Positions 1 to 10,045 of a DNA stretch of 64,000 nt are shown here, one piece after another. How positions within the stretch are numbered: position 1 is the first letter of the stretch; each line of letters begins with the position of its first letter. The notes under the pieces are model-generated. The model worked only from the letters and a program-made list of their open reading frames with translations, was not told the DNA's origin and made no database searches. The stretch comes from Hydra vulgaris (taxonomy: Eukaryota > Cnidaria > Hydrozoa > Anthoathecata > Hydridae): NCBI RefSeq assembly GCF_038396675.1, contig NC_088933.1, positions 39,288,501-39,352,500 of the forward strand. The letters run 5' to 3'. The position numbers were made by a program, and so were the translations under genes.

Positions 1-112
1 ATAAAGATTGAGAGAAAGTAGCATTTAATGATGAAAGTACCATATGTGTAGTATATGTGTAGTACCGGTGTTACGTTAAATAAGTAGTCCGTTAAAAAAG
101 TAGATAGATAGC

Positions 113-139
113 TCTGCGCATGCGATAAGCATGCGCAGA
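113..139. repeat. Subterminal hairpin of Ginger copy 1
   Basis: TCTGCGCATGC (113-123) is followed after five bases by its exact inverse GCATGCGCAGA (129-139). The equivalent place in copy 2 (about 3381-3407) has a weaker version, TCTGCGCAAGCG with GCCTGCGCAGA. A single half-site (GCATGCGCAGA) is also present near both right ends, around 3279 and 7190. This conserved subterminal motif is a reasonable candidate for an integrase-binding site, but that is inference. Confidence 0.7.
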
Positions 140-304
140 TATGATGTTAAGTTTCCATTAGGTAGGTGAAATCTATCGTTAAATAAGTAGCCTTGTTCCA
201 TTAGGTAAATCTTCAAAGTTACTTAAATTTCTAATTTAAATCTAAAAATCTAAAAAGTCAAAAATTGAAATGAAAATCAAAATTTTGAATATAAGGCATC
301 CAAT

Positions 305-1360
305 GAGCAAGTTCAAGAAAAAATGGATTCTTATAATAAAGTTGTTACAGAAGTAAATAACAATATTATGCAGACCCAGACTAAAATGAAGAAATATTAT
401 GCTTCAAAACAACTGAAAGGATGCAAATCATTTTCATTTAAAATAGGGGACCAAGTTTTAGTAAGAAATTACAGAAAAATTGGTTGCAAAGGAAGTCGGA
501 TAGAGCATGATTAGATGGGACCTGGAATCATTTCAGAAATAAAACAAACTGGTGCTATTTTAACTGTTAATGGTAAATTTTGGAAAAAATCTGTTGCTTT
601 ATCTAACATCAAGCCTTATTTATCAGAAAAACAAGCATTGTCCACCCAATTGATTTGAAAAGAGCATGATTATTGTCTTAAAATGACTAAACAATTAATT
701 GAAAAAGATGATTTAAAAATAATTAAAAAAAAATCCAGCAAGAGAAAGCATCCAACTCTAACTGTCACAAGTATATCAAAATCCAAAAAATTAGTTTGTC
801 CCGCAATTTCTGTAGATAATAATTTTTATTCAACATTATCAGCGCATTCAGTCAAGCTGTGCTTAGATATTTTAAAACATCCATCTCTTTGGCTCGATGA
901 TACTTTAATTGATAGTGCACAAAGCTTTCTTTCACATCAGTTTCCTGAAGTAGGTGGGTTTCAAAGTTATTGCATTTTTATTTCGAAAAACTTTAGTGGT
1001 TATACTATTTCTGGAAAATTTGTTCAGATACTTAATGTTAGAAATTCGCATTGGGTTCTAATAAGTAATTTAACATCTGAAAATGGTTCTAATTCTGTTC
1101 AGTATTATGATTCATTGTTTACTGGATTTAATAAAGCCACTGTTCCATTACTGATACACAAAGTTGCACGATCGTTGTTAATAAATGAATGTATTTCTTC
1201 TTTGAATGTGGAGGTCATAAGATGTCAAAAGCAAGACAATGGAAATGATTGTGGGCTTTATGCTATTGCAAATGCTACTGCTTTATGCAATGGTTTTGAT
1301 CCAAGTTTAATTATCTGGGATAAAAATTGTATGAGGTCTCAATTCCTGCATGTGTATTGA
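305..1360 (+). pseudogene. Ginger integrase C-terminus plus Ulp1-like cysteine protease, two in-frame stops
   Basis: One reading frame runs through the region, broken by TAG at 512-514 and TGA at 656-658. The first part has the integrase C-terminal pattern: KKYYASK, then FKIGDQVLVRNY, and after the first stop MGPGIISEI, a GPY/F-type module, ending in IKPYL. The second part (683-1360) is a C48/Ulp1-type protease with all expected catalytic positions visible: His in NSHWVL, Asp in YYDSLF, Gln in CQKQDNGN and Cys in NDCGLYAIA. Ulp1-type proteases cleave ubiquitin-like conjugates, and they accompany integrase in Ginger elements. The first stop probably replaced a Trp codon (TGG to TAG) before MGPG. 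The frame ends at 1360, short of the C-terminus seen in the second copy, so a frameshift there is likely. The N-terminal zinc finger and DDE core are absent. Confidence 0.8.
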
Positions 1361-3333
1361 GAGAAAAAAAATGGAGATGTTTCCTTACATTTCTTTATCA
1401 TATGATAAAAAAGTATGCTCATTATCATTTCAATGTGATGATTTCTGTCACTGTACAATAAAATAATATTGATGTAGTGTCTCTTTAGATTATAAAATAA
1501 AAAAAATATTTAAGTGTATATTTACAATATGCTGACCTAATCATGTGATAATAGCAGTTTTTAGTTATTTATTTTGTTTTAATAAGTGAATTAGTAATTT
1601 TAGAAATTTTCTGTAAAAGTAATTTTTTGAGAACCTTAATAAAAGTTAGATATTTAATTTATTAATTTTTGTTTTGTAAGCATAATGACTGGAAATCTTT
1701 TTGTTAAATACATAAAAATATTTTCTTAACAAAAACTTATTTTAAACAAAAACTAATTTTAAGTGTCTTTGATTGATTCAGTTTAAGATTAGAGTTATAA
1801 GTAGTGGAGATACAACAAGTAGAGTTACAAGTAGTAGTTATAAGTTAGAGTTAGAACTAGAGCTACAAGTAGTAAAGATGGAACTAGACTAGAGTTTACT
1901 CAGTTTTATATTAGAGTTTAATCTAGAGTTTTTTAAATTAGATTTATTATGATAATTTTTTTTTTTAATTGTTACTTTAGTTTAAATTCTAGTTGTATCA
2001 TCACTCTAACTATTAAGTAAAAGTTATAATTAATAAATATAAATTATAAATATAAAAAAGTTGAAAATAATTTTCTAATATTGTTTTTCTTATATTTCAT
2101 TTTAGATTGCCTAATTACATTTCAGGTTTCAAATACTTTTTTAAATTCAAACATTTTTCTCTTTTTTGTTTGTTTCATCTGTCAATTTATTATAATTATC
2201 TAGTAAATAATTATAATAAATTGTATAATAATAGTAAATAATTCTACTTATAATAAGAAAACTTTCTTCTTTTTTTCTTTTTTTTTTTTGAGTTTTAGGT
2301 ACGACAACTTAAGCTCTTATGGCTAGGAGTAATTAAAGAAAAAGATTCCATCGCTTATGTTAAAAGTATATTTGATAGGTAAACCTTGATCCCTGGTGTT
2401 TCATTTGAGGATGCGAACAACCGACTATCTAGAAGAGGTATATTAAACTGGACACAAGTTTAATAACAATACAAAGTTGAATGTAAATTTATTTTGGAAA
2501 ATAAATTTTTAACAATTTAATATGCTATGCGTTTTTTTTTTACATTTATTATTTTGTTTCCAAGTAATTGTAATCTTCTACATGTTTTAATCGCTTACAC
2601 ATTATCCCACGTAAGCGTGTTTGGACGGTTTAGTTTGGATAATGCTGGTTTATAATTGTAACGTTATGGAAGGTTTAAGATCATATTTAGATCAAAACTT
2701 AGAACTTGTTAAATTTCAAACCATTAACTCGTTTTCCAGATCAGAAATGGATTCCTATGTTTATTAAGTGTAATAGATTTTACACTTTTTACACTTATAT
2801 GAAAATTTTCATCAGCTGAAAATTTATAGATAAGGCTTCTTTTTTAAAAAAATTTTAAATTAAAGTAACTCTTTTAGAAATACTATTACATTAAGAGATA
2901 ATATTACTTATCCAGGAGGCACCGTGTGGGGTGGGCGCCAGATATCAAAATTTAAACATTATAACATTTATATCACTATCTATAAACATAAGACATAATA
3001 CAAAATAAAATCGTTCAAATCAAGAGCAGTGCGGCGCTCCTAATCGTACTATTACGTTAAATATGTTTGCAAATATTAAGTTCTTATAAGATTATTTTTA
3101 AAGTCATACTTTTTAATAAGGATTTTATAAAACTTTAACTTAAATCTTAACTTAACTTAAAATTTAGAATTAGGTTTGGCGTTAAAAATATTGTCTTGAT
3201 TGCTCATTTCGTCTACTTTTTAAACGGGATACTTATTTAACGCCTATAGGCGTTAAATAAGTATCCGTAAGTTAACGCATGCGCAGATAACATTTTGTCT
3301 ACTTTTTTAACGGGTTACTTATTTAACGTAACA

Positions 3334-3337
3334 CCGG
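3334..3337. other. CCGG target site shared by two abutting Ginger copies
   Basis: The right end of copy 1 (CGTAACA) and the left end of copy 2 (TGTCGCG) are separated by exactly CCGG. The same CCGG lies outside copy 1 at 65-68 and outside copy 2 at 7248-7251. This is the pattern expected if one element inserted into the duplicated target site of the other. Confidence 0.8.
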
Positions 3338-3943
3338 TGTCGCGTTAAATAAGTAGATCGTTAAATAAGTAGACAGTCAGTTCTGCGCAAGCGTAACGCC
3401 TGCGCAGATACAGCGCAAAGCTTCTGTTAGTTAGGTTAAATCTATCGTTAAATAAGTAGCCTTGTTTCCGTTAGGTATAAACTCAAAAAACAAAAATATT
3501 CATGTTTTAAAATTTTTTAAAATTATATAATTAAAATGCGAGTCTATAATTACTCTGTTGAAGATGTTTAGCAGTCTCTGATGGAATAATAAATTATTAT
3601 AATAAAAAAGTGTCAACTTTGTGGTACGTGTATATATAACCCACTATTTAAGTTAAACTTATATATAATTTATGATTAAGAGTCTATTATTATTGTATAT
3701 TTTATATTATTTTATGTTTCTGAAGTTAATTTTATACTATGTCTCAGCATCTCAAAACTCACAGTTGTTTTGGGACTTCCATTTTATGCATTGACTTATT
3801 TGTCGATTTTGCTCAGAACTATTAGTCAATTTTGTTATGTATTTAAGAGTTGCAATTAAGTATTACTAGAAATACTTATTGAAAACAATCTAAGACCAAA
3901 TTAACTGTAAATTTATTATGGATTTGAATCTAATTTTCAGAAA

Positions 3944-4053
3944 GTGACCCTAGGTACAGATTAAAAAAAGGTTATTCTACCTAGGGTTACTAATTTTTAA
4001 ACCCTTTTACTTGATGGAATTTTATTAGTATAAGTCAATATACTTATACTAAT
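3944..4053. repeat. Two hairpins inside Ginger copy 2
   Basis: Hairpin one (3944-3990) pairs GTGACCCTAGGTA with TACCTAGGGTTAC around a loop of about 21 bases. Hairpin two (4024-4053) pairs ATTAGTATAAGT with ACTTATACTAAT around six bases. I see no coding potential or known element; their function is unknown. Confidence 0.6.
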
Positions 4054-4504
4054 ACAAAGTAATTAGTATAGAGATGTGATCGTATCAGTTTTGCCTTCTT
4101 TAGAAAAGTCTGGGGACTTGAATTTGGGCACTAAAACAATCTGGCTATAGGTACACAAACTTCCCTTAGACCTTATTGGACCTCTTGCCTTAATAAAACT
4201 TGAAAAAAATATGTTATTACAATTACTGATAATTGAAGTAAATATATTAAAAAATTAACAATTTATGCAACTACTTTATTTTATAGATTTTTGGTACTCT
4301 TCAAAAAACTCTAAAATTTTAGATTATTTGATAAAGTCTGCTATTTTCCTTAAACCAATCAATGAGGAAAAGGTTCAGAGTTTAAACTGGTAGCGGTAAA
4401 GGTTTGAAAAAAGCTATTTGTTAATGATAGTATCGTTGTAAAAAAGGGCTGTCGAAGTTCAAAATTTTTCTAAAGTTTTCTTTAAAGTTTGTCAATACAG
4501 TCTA

Positions 4505-4990
4505 AAGACAAGGCCTTAGATATTTTAAGAGACTCACCTTGCTGGCTTGATGATACCTTGATTGATATAGCACAAAGTTTGTTTTTATATCAGTTTTCTA
4601 AAATGTTTGGGTTTCCAAGTTTAAAATATCTGGATTTTTTGCATTTTTAGTTGTTTTAATTCATGTGGTCTTTCAGAAAGTTACAGTGCAAACGATTAAT
4701 GTTAGAAAATCATATTGGGTGTTTCTAAGTAATGTGTCCTGATGTTGTTTTACATTGGAAGTGTGTTTAGTTTTATGATTCACTCTTTAATAGTTTAAGT
4801 AAAGGTGATGTGCCATTGTTAGTGCATAGAGTTGCACATGAAAATGATTGTGATTTTTTCTTAGAAAGAAATGCAATGGTTTTGTGTAGCAGTATCAACC
4901 TAAGTTTAGTTATATAAAAAGATAATGACATGCGGTAGCATTACCTGAAATGTATTGAGAATGGTAAATTAGAGATGTTTCCTTTTGTTA
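4505..4990 (+). pseudogene. Ulp1-like protease remnant of Ginger copy 2
   Basis: Base-level similarity to the protease in copy 1 is clear: the stretch at 4508-4600 encodes DILRDSPCWLDDTLIDIAQS, which matches LDILKHPSLWLDDTLIDSAQS in copy 1. The region equivalent to the catalytic His is changed (SYWVF for SHWVL), there are several stops and frameshifts, and the Cys region is reduced. The end reads IENGKLEMFPF, showing what the copy 1 protein probably looked like past its own break. It is non-functional. Confidence 0.7.
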
Positions 4991-5564
4991 CTGTGTTATA
5001 CTGTCATAAACAGTTTGTCTTTAGTACTATCAATGTTGTGAATATATCCTGTTATTTCTACTGTTTTTGTTTTTATGACATATTTAAATATTTAAATTCA
5101 ATCAATATACATAAATATGTTTTTTTTTGTTTTTTATTGTTGATTTGTTTATGTACCTTATGTTCTAGTTAATATTTAAAAAATTCATTACTTAATTTAT
5201 TTTTGTAAGTGTCTTATAGATGTCTAAAGTTATACAATTGGCTAATTTAGGTCAACTATTGTTTGTTCTATATTTTGTTATTGGCATGATGATTTGTTTT
5301 GCTCACTTTGTAGTTGTTTTTTTCTTACTGTCATCAGTTATTCAACTAGGGTTATTGATATAAGATATAGTCAATAGGTACAGTTATTAAAGTCAGTTCT
5401 TTATTTACATACATTTTGTTGCAGTTGCAGTTGATTATAGCTACTATTACAACTACACCAAAAGTAGTATTTAAAAATATGGCTATGTAATTTTTAATTA
5501 TAATGAGATATTTGATCAATTTTTTATAGAATATTGTGAAAGTATAGACTATTCTGGCATGTTG

Positions 5565-5832
5565 ATATATCTTTGATTGGCGGACATAAGAGTATAACTG
5601 CATTTTTGACCATTTAACGATTTATATGAGAAAATGTGTCTTGTGTATGCCGGCATCAATGGTTTTAACAGTATAGTTACACCATTCGGTTCAAACAGAA
5701 TAAAAGTAATAACCCATTTCTCAAAATATGACTTCTGTAGCAAAATAATTGGGTTCATAATAATGTTTTTTTGCTCTCCTGAAAAGTTACACTTTTGCAG
5801 TTATACTCTTATGTCCACCCATCAAAGATATG
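5565..5832. mobile_element. Small inverted-repeat element (MITE-like)
   Basis: Arms of about 36 bases at 5565-5602 and 5796-5832 are inverse copies, with GACATAAGAGTATAACTGCA matched exactly and a few differences further out (ATCTTTGATTGG against ATCTTTGATGGG). The interior of about 190 bases has no coding potential I can support. I cannot define a target-site duplication or a superfamily. Confidence 0.55.
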
Positions 5833-6398
5833 GCTGTTTTAACATTTTTAACATTTATTTGATTTAAAAATTCAAATCCTTCGTTAGAGTTCATTTTGTA
5901 AATCAATTTATTGACATACATTAATCAATGCATTTATTAAGTACTCTTCTGGCACAAAAGCATTTTTATAATTATTTTATTTATTCGTTGTGATTTTATG
6001 ATACTATTTATATTATACTATATTTCTATTCTATGTAGGCTTGTAATTCCATGTAGAAAAATCGAATTTCTTCCGAAAATGCCCAAGTTTCAACCAAGTT
6101 AAATTTTTTCAAAAGGACTTAAAAACCATGTTGTTTTATTTTGCTATTTATATTGTGTAAGGATATTATTTTTCTCATTGATGTGTAAGGATATTATTAT
6201 ATTGATTTTATTTTCCAAATAAAGTTTTAGTGTAGCATGAAGTGTGTCGTTTCTTTAATATCGTTTGTATTTAAAACATTCTCATAGTAAGAAATAGTAA
6301 ACTAAGTCACATTTTATTATTATTGCGCTATGCATACACTAAGATCGCTAAAATCGTCGAATAATACCCGTCTAGGTTGTTATTCAACGGTAGTACAA

Positions 6399-6636
6399 TA
6401 GTGGTGTAGTGGTAGAGCGCTCGCCTCATAATCAAAAAGTGTTCTGAGTTCGATCGCCACCACGTCCTTGGCAGTACCGCGCTCAACTTGTTTCTCCGCG
6501 TAGCGATCTTGATCGTCATGGTTTGTGTTTCGAAGTTATAGAGTTGAGAGAGGGTTGTAACAACAACTAAAGTAGCCTCCTTGACTGTAGTGTCTTTTTC
6601 GGCTTTGAAGAGGTAAATTAACACACAAAAAAAGGC
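6399..6636 (+). mobile_element. tRNA-derived SINE, full-length copy
   Basis: The 5' end is tRNA-like: GTGGTGTAGTGGTAGAGCGC gives an A-box and GAGTTCGATCGCC the B-box, the two internal RNA polymerase III promoter elements. The body continues ACCGCGCTCAACTTGTTTCTC..., and the tail forms a CCTCCTTG...GAAGAGG hairpin followed by an A-run. The same sequence occurs at 48291-48562 and 62482-62736, with a 3' piece at 9938-10045. This copy is diverged in the anticodon arm and is inserted in Ginger copy 2. Confidence 0.8.
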
Positions 6637-7285
6637 TAGACACGAATTAATAAATTCTCTTTTCTTTTTTCTGGGATAACATCAGAATGCTGTCCTTACT
6701 ATTTATTTGCGTAGAATCAAGTAACAATTACAAATTTTACAATCATTAAGTTTAAGGGTTAAGGATAAATAATTTAACGTAAAATATTTTGCTAATATGC
6801 ACAGTTAAATTATTTAGGAATACAATAAACTTCCTTGTGAGATGATTATTTTATTTAATATCTTTAATACGGGTGAATGGCCTATCAAAAAGCTTTTTCT
6901 TAAAAATATGTTTCTTGTCATACTATACTATAAAGATATAAATTGCGATTAGAATATACGTCGTGAGTTAAATATTATTAAAAGTAGTAAATTATCACTA
7001 TAAAAATGCCCTTAAGTAATAACAATTCGCATGGCAAAGGAAATGCTTTTAGTTCGGTTAACGTATGTTTTTTTTTAAATTTGTTCGTCTGGGTTAGCAA
7101 AATGCCTCGATTGTTCAGTTTGTCTACTTATTTAACGATCTACTTATTTAACGTGACTTAATACGTTAAATAAGTATCCGTAAACTAACGCATGCGCAGA
7201 ATATCATTTTGTCTACTTATTTAACGATCTACTTATTTAACGTGACACCGGACAGGAACGCAACAATTAAAAAAGGTATGATATA

Positions 7286-7636
7286 ATGAAAGCAGCCAAA
7301 TGGGATAGTAATACACGAGCATTATATTGGAAACAAAAAATTAATGCACAAGAGGCCGAAGAAATAGTAGACGAAGCTTTTAAAAAAGGCATGGAAAAAA
7401 GCATGGAAAAAGGAAAGTTAAAAGGAGAAATAAAGGGAGAAATCTCGAAAGTAAAAGATTTCCTTGATTTTGGTGCTCCACAAAAACAGATAATCTCCAA
7501 GCTCAAATTCTTAACACAGGATAAAGTAAAGGATAAAATTGAGACGAATCTGAGGTATATTCAAGAACATCTTGCGGATTCTGATAGTGATATTTGTGAT
7601 GAGCTGGGACTTGTCGGAGATTTGCTAGAAAATTAA
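7286..7636 (+). CDS. C-terminal fragment like bacterial Rpn/PD-(D/E)XK transposase-nuclease family
   Basis: An open frame of 116 codons. It begins MKAAKWDSNTRALY, has a Lys/Glu/Gly repeat (FKKGMEKSMEKGKLKGEIKG), then a helical part (ISKVKDFLDFGAPQKQII) and an acidic end (DSDSDICDELGLVGDLLEN). This order is typical of the C-terminus of Rpn-family proteins (PDDEXK_2), which are mostly bacterial and common in Rickettsiales. I am recalling the family pattern, not matching a database. The nuclease core is absent. Upstream codons in another frame (RNATIKKGMI) may be more of the same gene before a frameshift. It starts 35 bases after the CCGG that bounds Ginger copy 2. The coding stretch is clean, unlike its surroundings, which suggests recent arrival or chance survival. 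Alternative: a lysine-rich host ORF. Confidence 0.45.
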   Translation: MKAAKWDSNTRALYWKQKINAQEAEEIVDEAFKKGMEKSMEKGKLKGEIKGEISKVKDFLDFGAPQKQIISKLKFLTQDKVKDKIETNLRYIQEHLADSDSDICDELGLVGDLLEN

Positions 7637-9935
7637 TTATAGGGTTGTATTAAATTTAAATAAAATTAACTATAGTGGTTGTTTGAAATAAAGGCATTTT
7701 GTTTAAATTAACAAATAATATTGTATAATATTTTATTATGGAGGCATTTATTTTTCGTGATTAATTTAAATGTTTGTAACTATTTTTGCATGTTTTTCTA
7801 AAAGTCTTTTGGAAAATATTTTTAAAGTTACTTAGTCATGAGTAAATTAAATTAAATCTTCTGTTGCAATGGAGTGATTTAGTTGCTTTATTTTTTTTGT
7901 GTGTCTGTTTTTACAAAGAACTGTTTAAAAATTTTTTTTTTTAACTTGACTAATTAATCAGAGCATGAAATGATTAAAAATGACTATTGTAAATAGACTA
8001 CGGTATTTTTTTGGAAAAAACAAATGTTTATACAATTTAAAAATAATTTAAGACTTTTTAATAATTTAAATAAAATCTGTTCCTTTATTAAACAATCATT
8101 TGAAATTATTTGTAAATGTGTTTTGTTTAACTTTATAAAAACGTTTAAAAATATATGTTTCAAAGGAATTTCTTTTAAATGTGATTAAAAATGTAACAAA
8201 AAGTAACTTACAAAAAGTAAAAGAAATTCGAGTTTAATTTTTTGAGTTTAATTTTAGTGGTTATATATATATTTTTTGTAAGGAATTGCTTTCTTTTTTT
8301 ATTTACTTTTTTTTAATTCTTACTTTAAGTTTAGCTAGTGTTTTTTTTTTCAGTGCATTTCTAGAATGTTTAAAAATCTTTAAAACATCTAAACGTCATG
8401 GTCAAGTTGTCAAAAAATAAAATCATTTGTGTGGTCAGCAATAGCGCTCGATTGCCTGCCATTCCTGTCCAAGCCTGATATAGCATAATTTACGTCTGCT
8501 CCTTACTGCAGTAAAAAAGGACTTCGCTACAAGTAACAAAACCCTTACAACACCCAAATTTAAAAAGCACTAATTTTTTTGAAGAGGTAATAAGAATAGG
8601 GAAAGATGTGAATTTGAATACCAAATAATATAACAAATCTAAGTTAAAAAATATATATAATAAGAAATTAATAAATAAATATAGCAAATGAAAGCAAAAG
8701 AATTAAAATCTATCCCAACAAAGATTATTTTTGGGTGATTCTTGAAACAGGATAGCGCACAACAAATCAACAAATATGTGCCCGTTTGTTAAAAAAAAAA
8801 AAGACAAACGAAAAAAGAATAACCTCCCCTTTTTTTACTTTTACTTAAGCAAACGTTGGCGTTCTCTTAAAATTGTTTTAAATGAATTTAAACTGTAGTA
8901 ATTTGTTTTTAAAATAATTATTCAATTGATAGTGTTTTGTTTATTATAAAATACACATATTTATAATAATAACAATTACTAAAATTTAAAACGCACTTTC
9001 TAAGGCTTTAAAAGAAACTATGCTAAAAAATGGTTGCTTTCTTTAATAGCGTTACTTTTAACTAAAATAACTAAGTACGTTATTGAAGAAAGTAATTGTG
9101 ATTTTTTAAATTTTCTTATATTTCTCAAAGTTAAGTTATGTTTAATCAGTAGTTCTTTTTAAAGGTTTAAAAAAAAATGTAAATACAACTTTAATGCAAA
9201 AGTATTTAAACATTAGTGTAGAAATAGACAAAAATGAGTGCATACGTATATCTCATTTTAATATTTTAATTTAATAATTTTTTTTTGTATAGGGAAGGGC
9301 TGGGGCGAAAACAAAATCACAAATCTCTCATCCATAATTCGCCATTTCAAAAAAACTATATATATATAGCAACTTTATAATAATGTTATTTAATTAATAT
9401 ATTAATGTTTTTTAATAATTATAATAATGTTTTTAAGATAATACAATAAAATTTTAGAGTTTTGTTTAATTTTTTTTTTGTTTTTTCTGTGTTATTTTAA
9501 TTGTTGTTATAATTGTTAAAAAAATTAATTATCAAGTAGTTTTTGAAACAATTCTATATTTGAGGAATTTTTTTTTTTTTTTTTTTATTCTAGTACCTCT
9601 GCATTTTTACATTTTTTATTACAATGATTTTATTTTTCATTACAATGTTTTTATTTTTCATTACAATATTTAGATTAGACAAGGCACAGCCTTCACTTCA
9701 AAAGGCATTTGAAGTATTCATTCAAGTAATTTTGTTAATGTTTTTAATTTATCCCTTTTTAATTCTTCTTTCTCTTTCTTTGAACATGAACTCATTGAAA
9801 TTAAATTAAATTATTAGTTTTTATTTACTTGAATTATTTATTTATAAGTTATTTTGTAAATTATTGTTTTTATATATTTTAGTAAAAACTATCTATTTAG
9901 TTAAAAAGTTTATTTTTAAATACAAAATTGTAATG
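7637..9935. other. Non-coding AT-rich interval
   Basis: Long runs of T and A and no frame I can support. A short GC-richer stretch near 8430-8530 (AGCGCTCGATTGCCTGCC...) stands out but I cannot identify it. Confidence 0.6.
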
Positions 9936-9937
9936 AT

Positions 9938-10045
9938 AGCGACGTTGTTTGACAAGTTTCATGTATATAAATAAAAGATTTGAAAGAGGGTTGTAACCTC
10001 AATAATAAAAAAAAGTGGCTCCTTGGCCTTGGGAAGGTGAATAAT
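9938..10045 (+). mobile_element. 5'-truncated SINE copy (3' half)
   Basis: The stretch GAAAGAGGGTTGTAACCTC followed by GTGGCTCCTTGGCCTTGGG and GAAGGTGAATAAT matches the 3' half of the full-length SINEs. The tRNA-like promoter part is missing, so it cannot be transcribed from its own promoter. Confidence 0.65.

Larger units (their letters stand above)
69..3333 (+). mobile_element. Ginger1-like DNA transposon, copy 1 (internally deleted)
   Basis: The left end starts TGTTACGTTAAATAAGTAG right after CCGG (65-68), and the right end is the inverted form ending CGTAACA before CCGG (3334-3337). TGTNR termini, a CCGG duplication and an integrase plus Ulp1 coding region match what is known of Ginger cut-and-paste transposons, which use a retrovirus-like integrase. 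At about 3.3 kb it keeps only the last part of the integrase and the protease, so the catalytic integrase core is gone and the copy must be non-autonomous. The terminal region repeats the block GTTAAATAAGTAG several times in both orientations. The downstream 2 kb is AT-rich and non-coding. I am confident about the ends, less so about the exact Ginger subfamily. Confidence 0.8.
3338..7247 (+). mobile_element. Ginger1-like DNA transposon, copy 2 (degenerate)
   Basis: It starts TGTCGCGTTAAATAAGTAG and ends in the inverse form ACGTGACA, followed by CCGG (7248-7251). About 3.9 kb. The right-end block (7110-7247) closely matches that of copy 1 (3215-3333), including an internal inverted pair ATACTTATTTAACG / CGTTAAATAAGTAT. 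Only a decayed Ulp1-type protease region (4505-4990) is recognisable; no integrase remains. It also carries a small inverted-repeat element (5565-5832) and a tRNA-derived SINE (6399-6636). It looks older than copy 1 because its protease is far more damaged. Confidence 0.75.

Noticed and set aside
6328..6624. 98-codon minus-strand frame
   Set aside because: It is the reverse strand of the SINE at 6399-6636.
7267..7506. 79-codon minus-strand frame
   Set aside because: Shadow of the Rpn-like frame on the plus strand.
9624..9809. 61-codon hydrophobic frame
   Set aside because: Low-complexity Phe/Leu/Ile frame from T-rich DNA, with an internal direct repeat and no homology I recognise.
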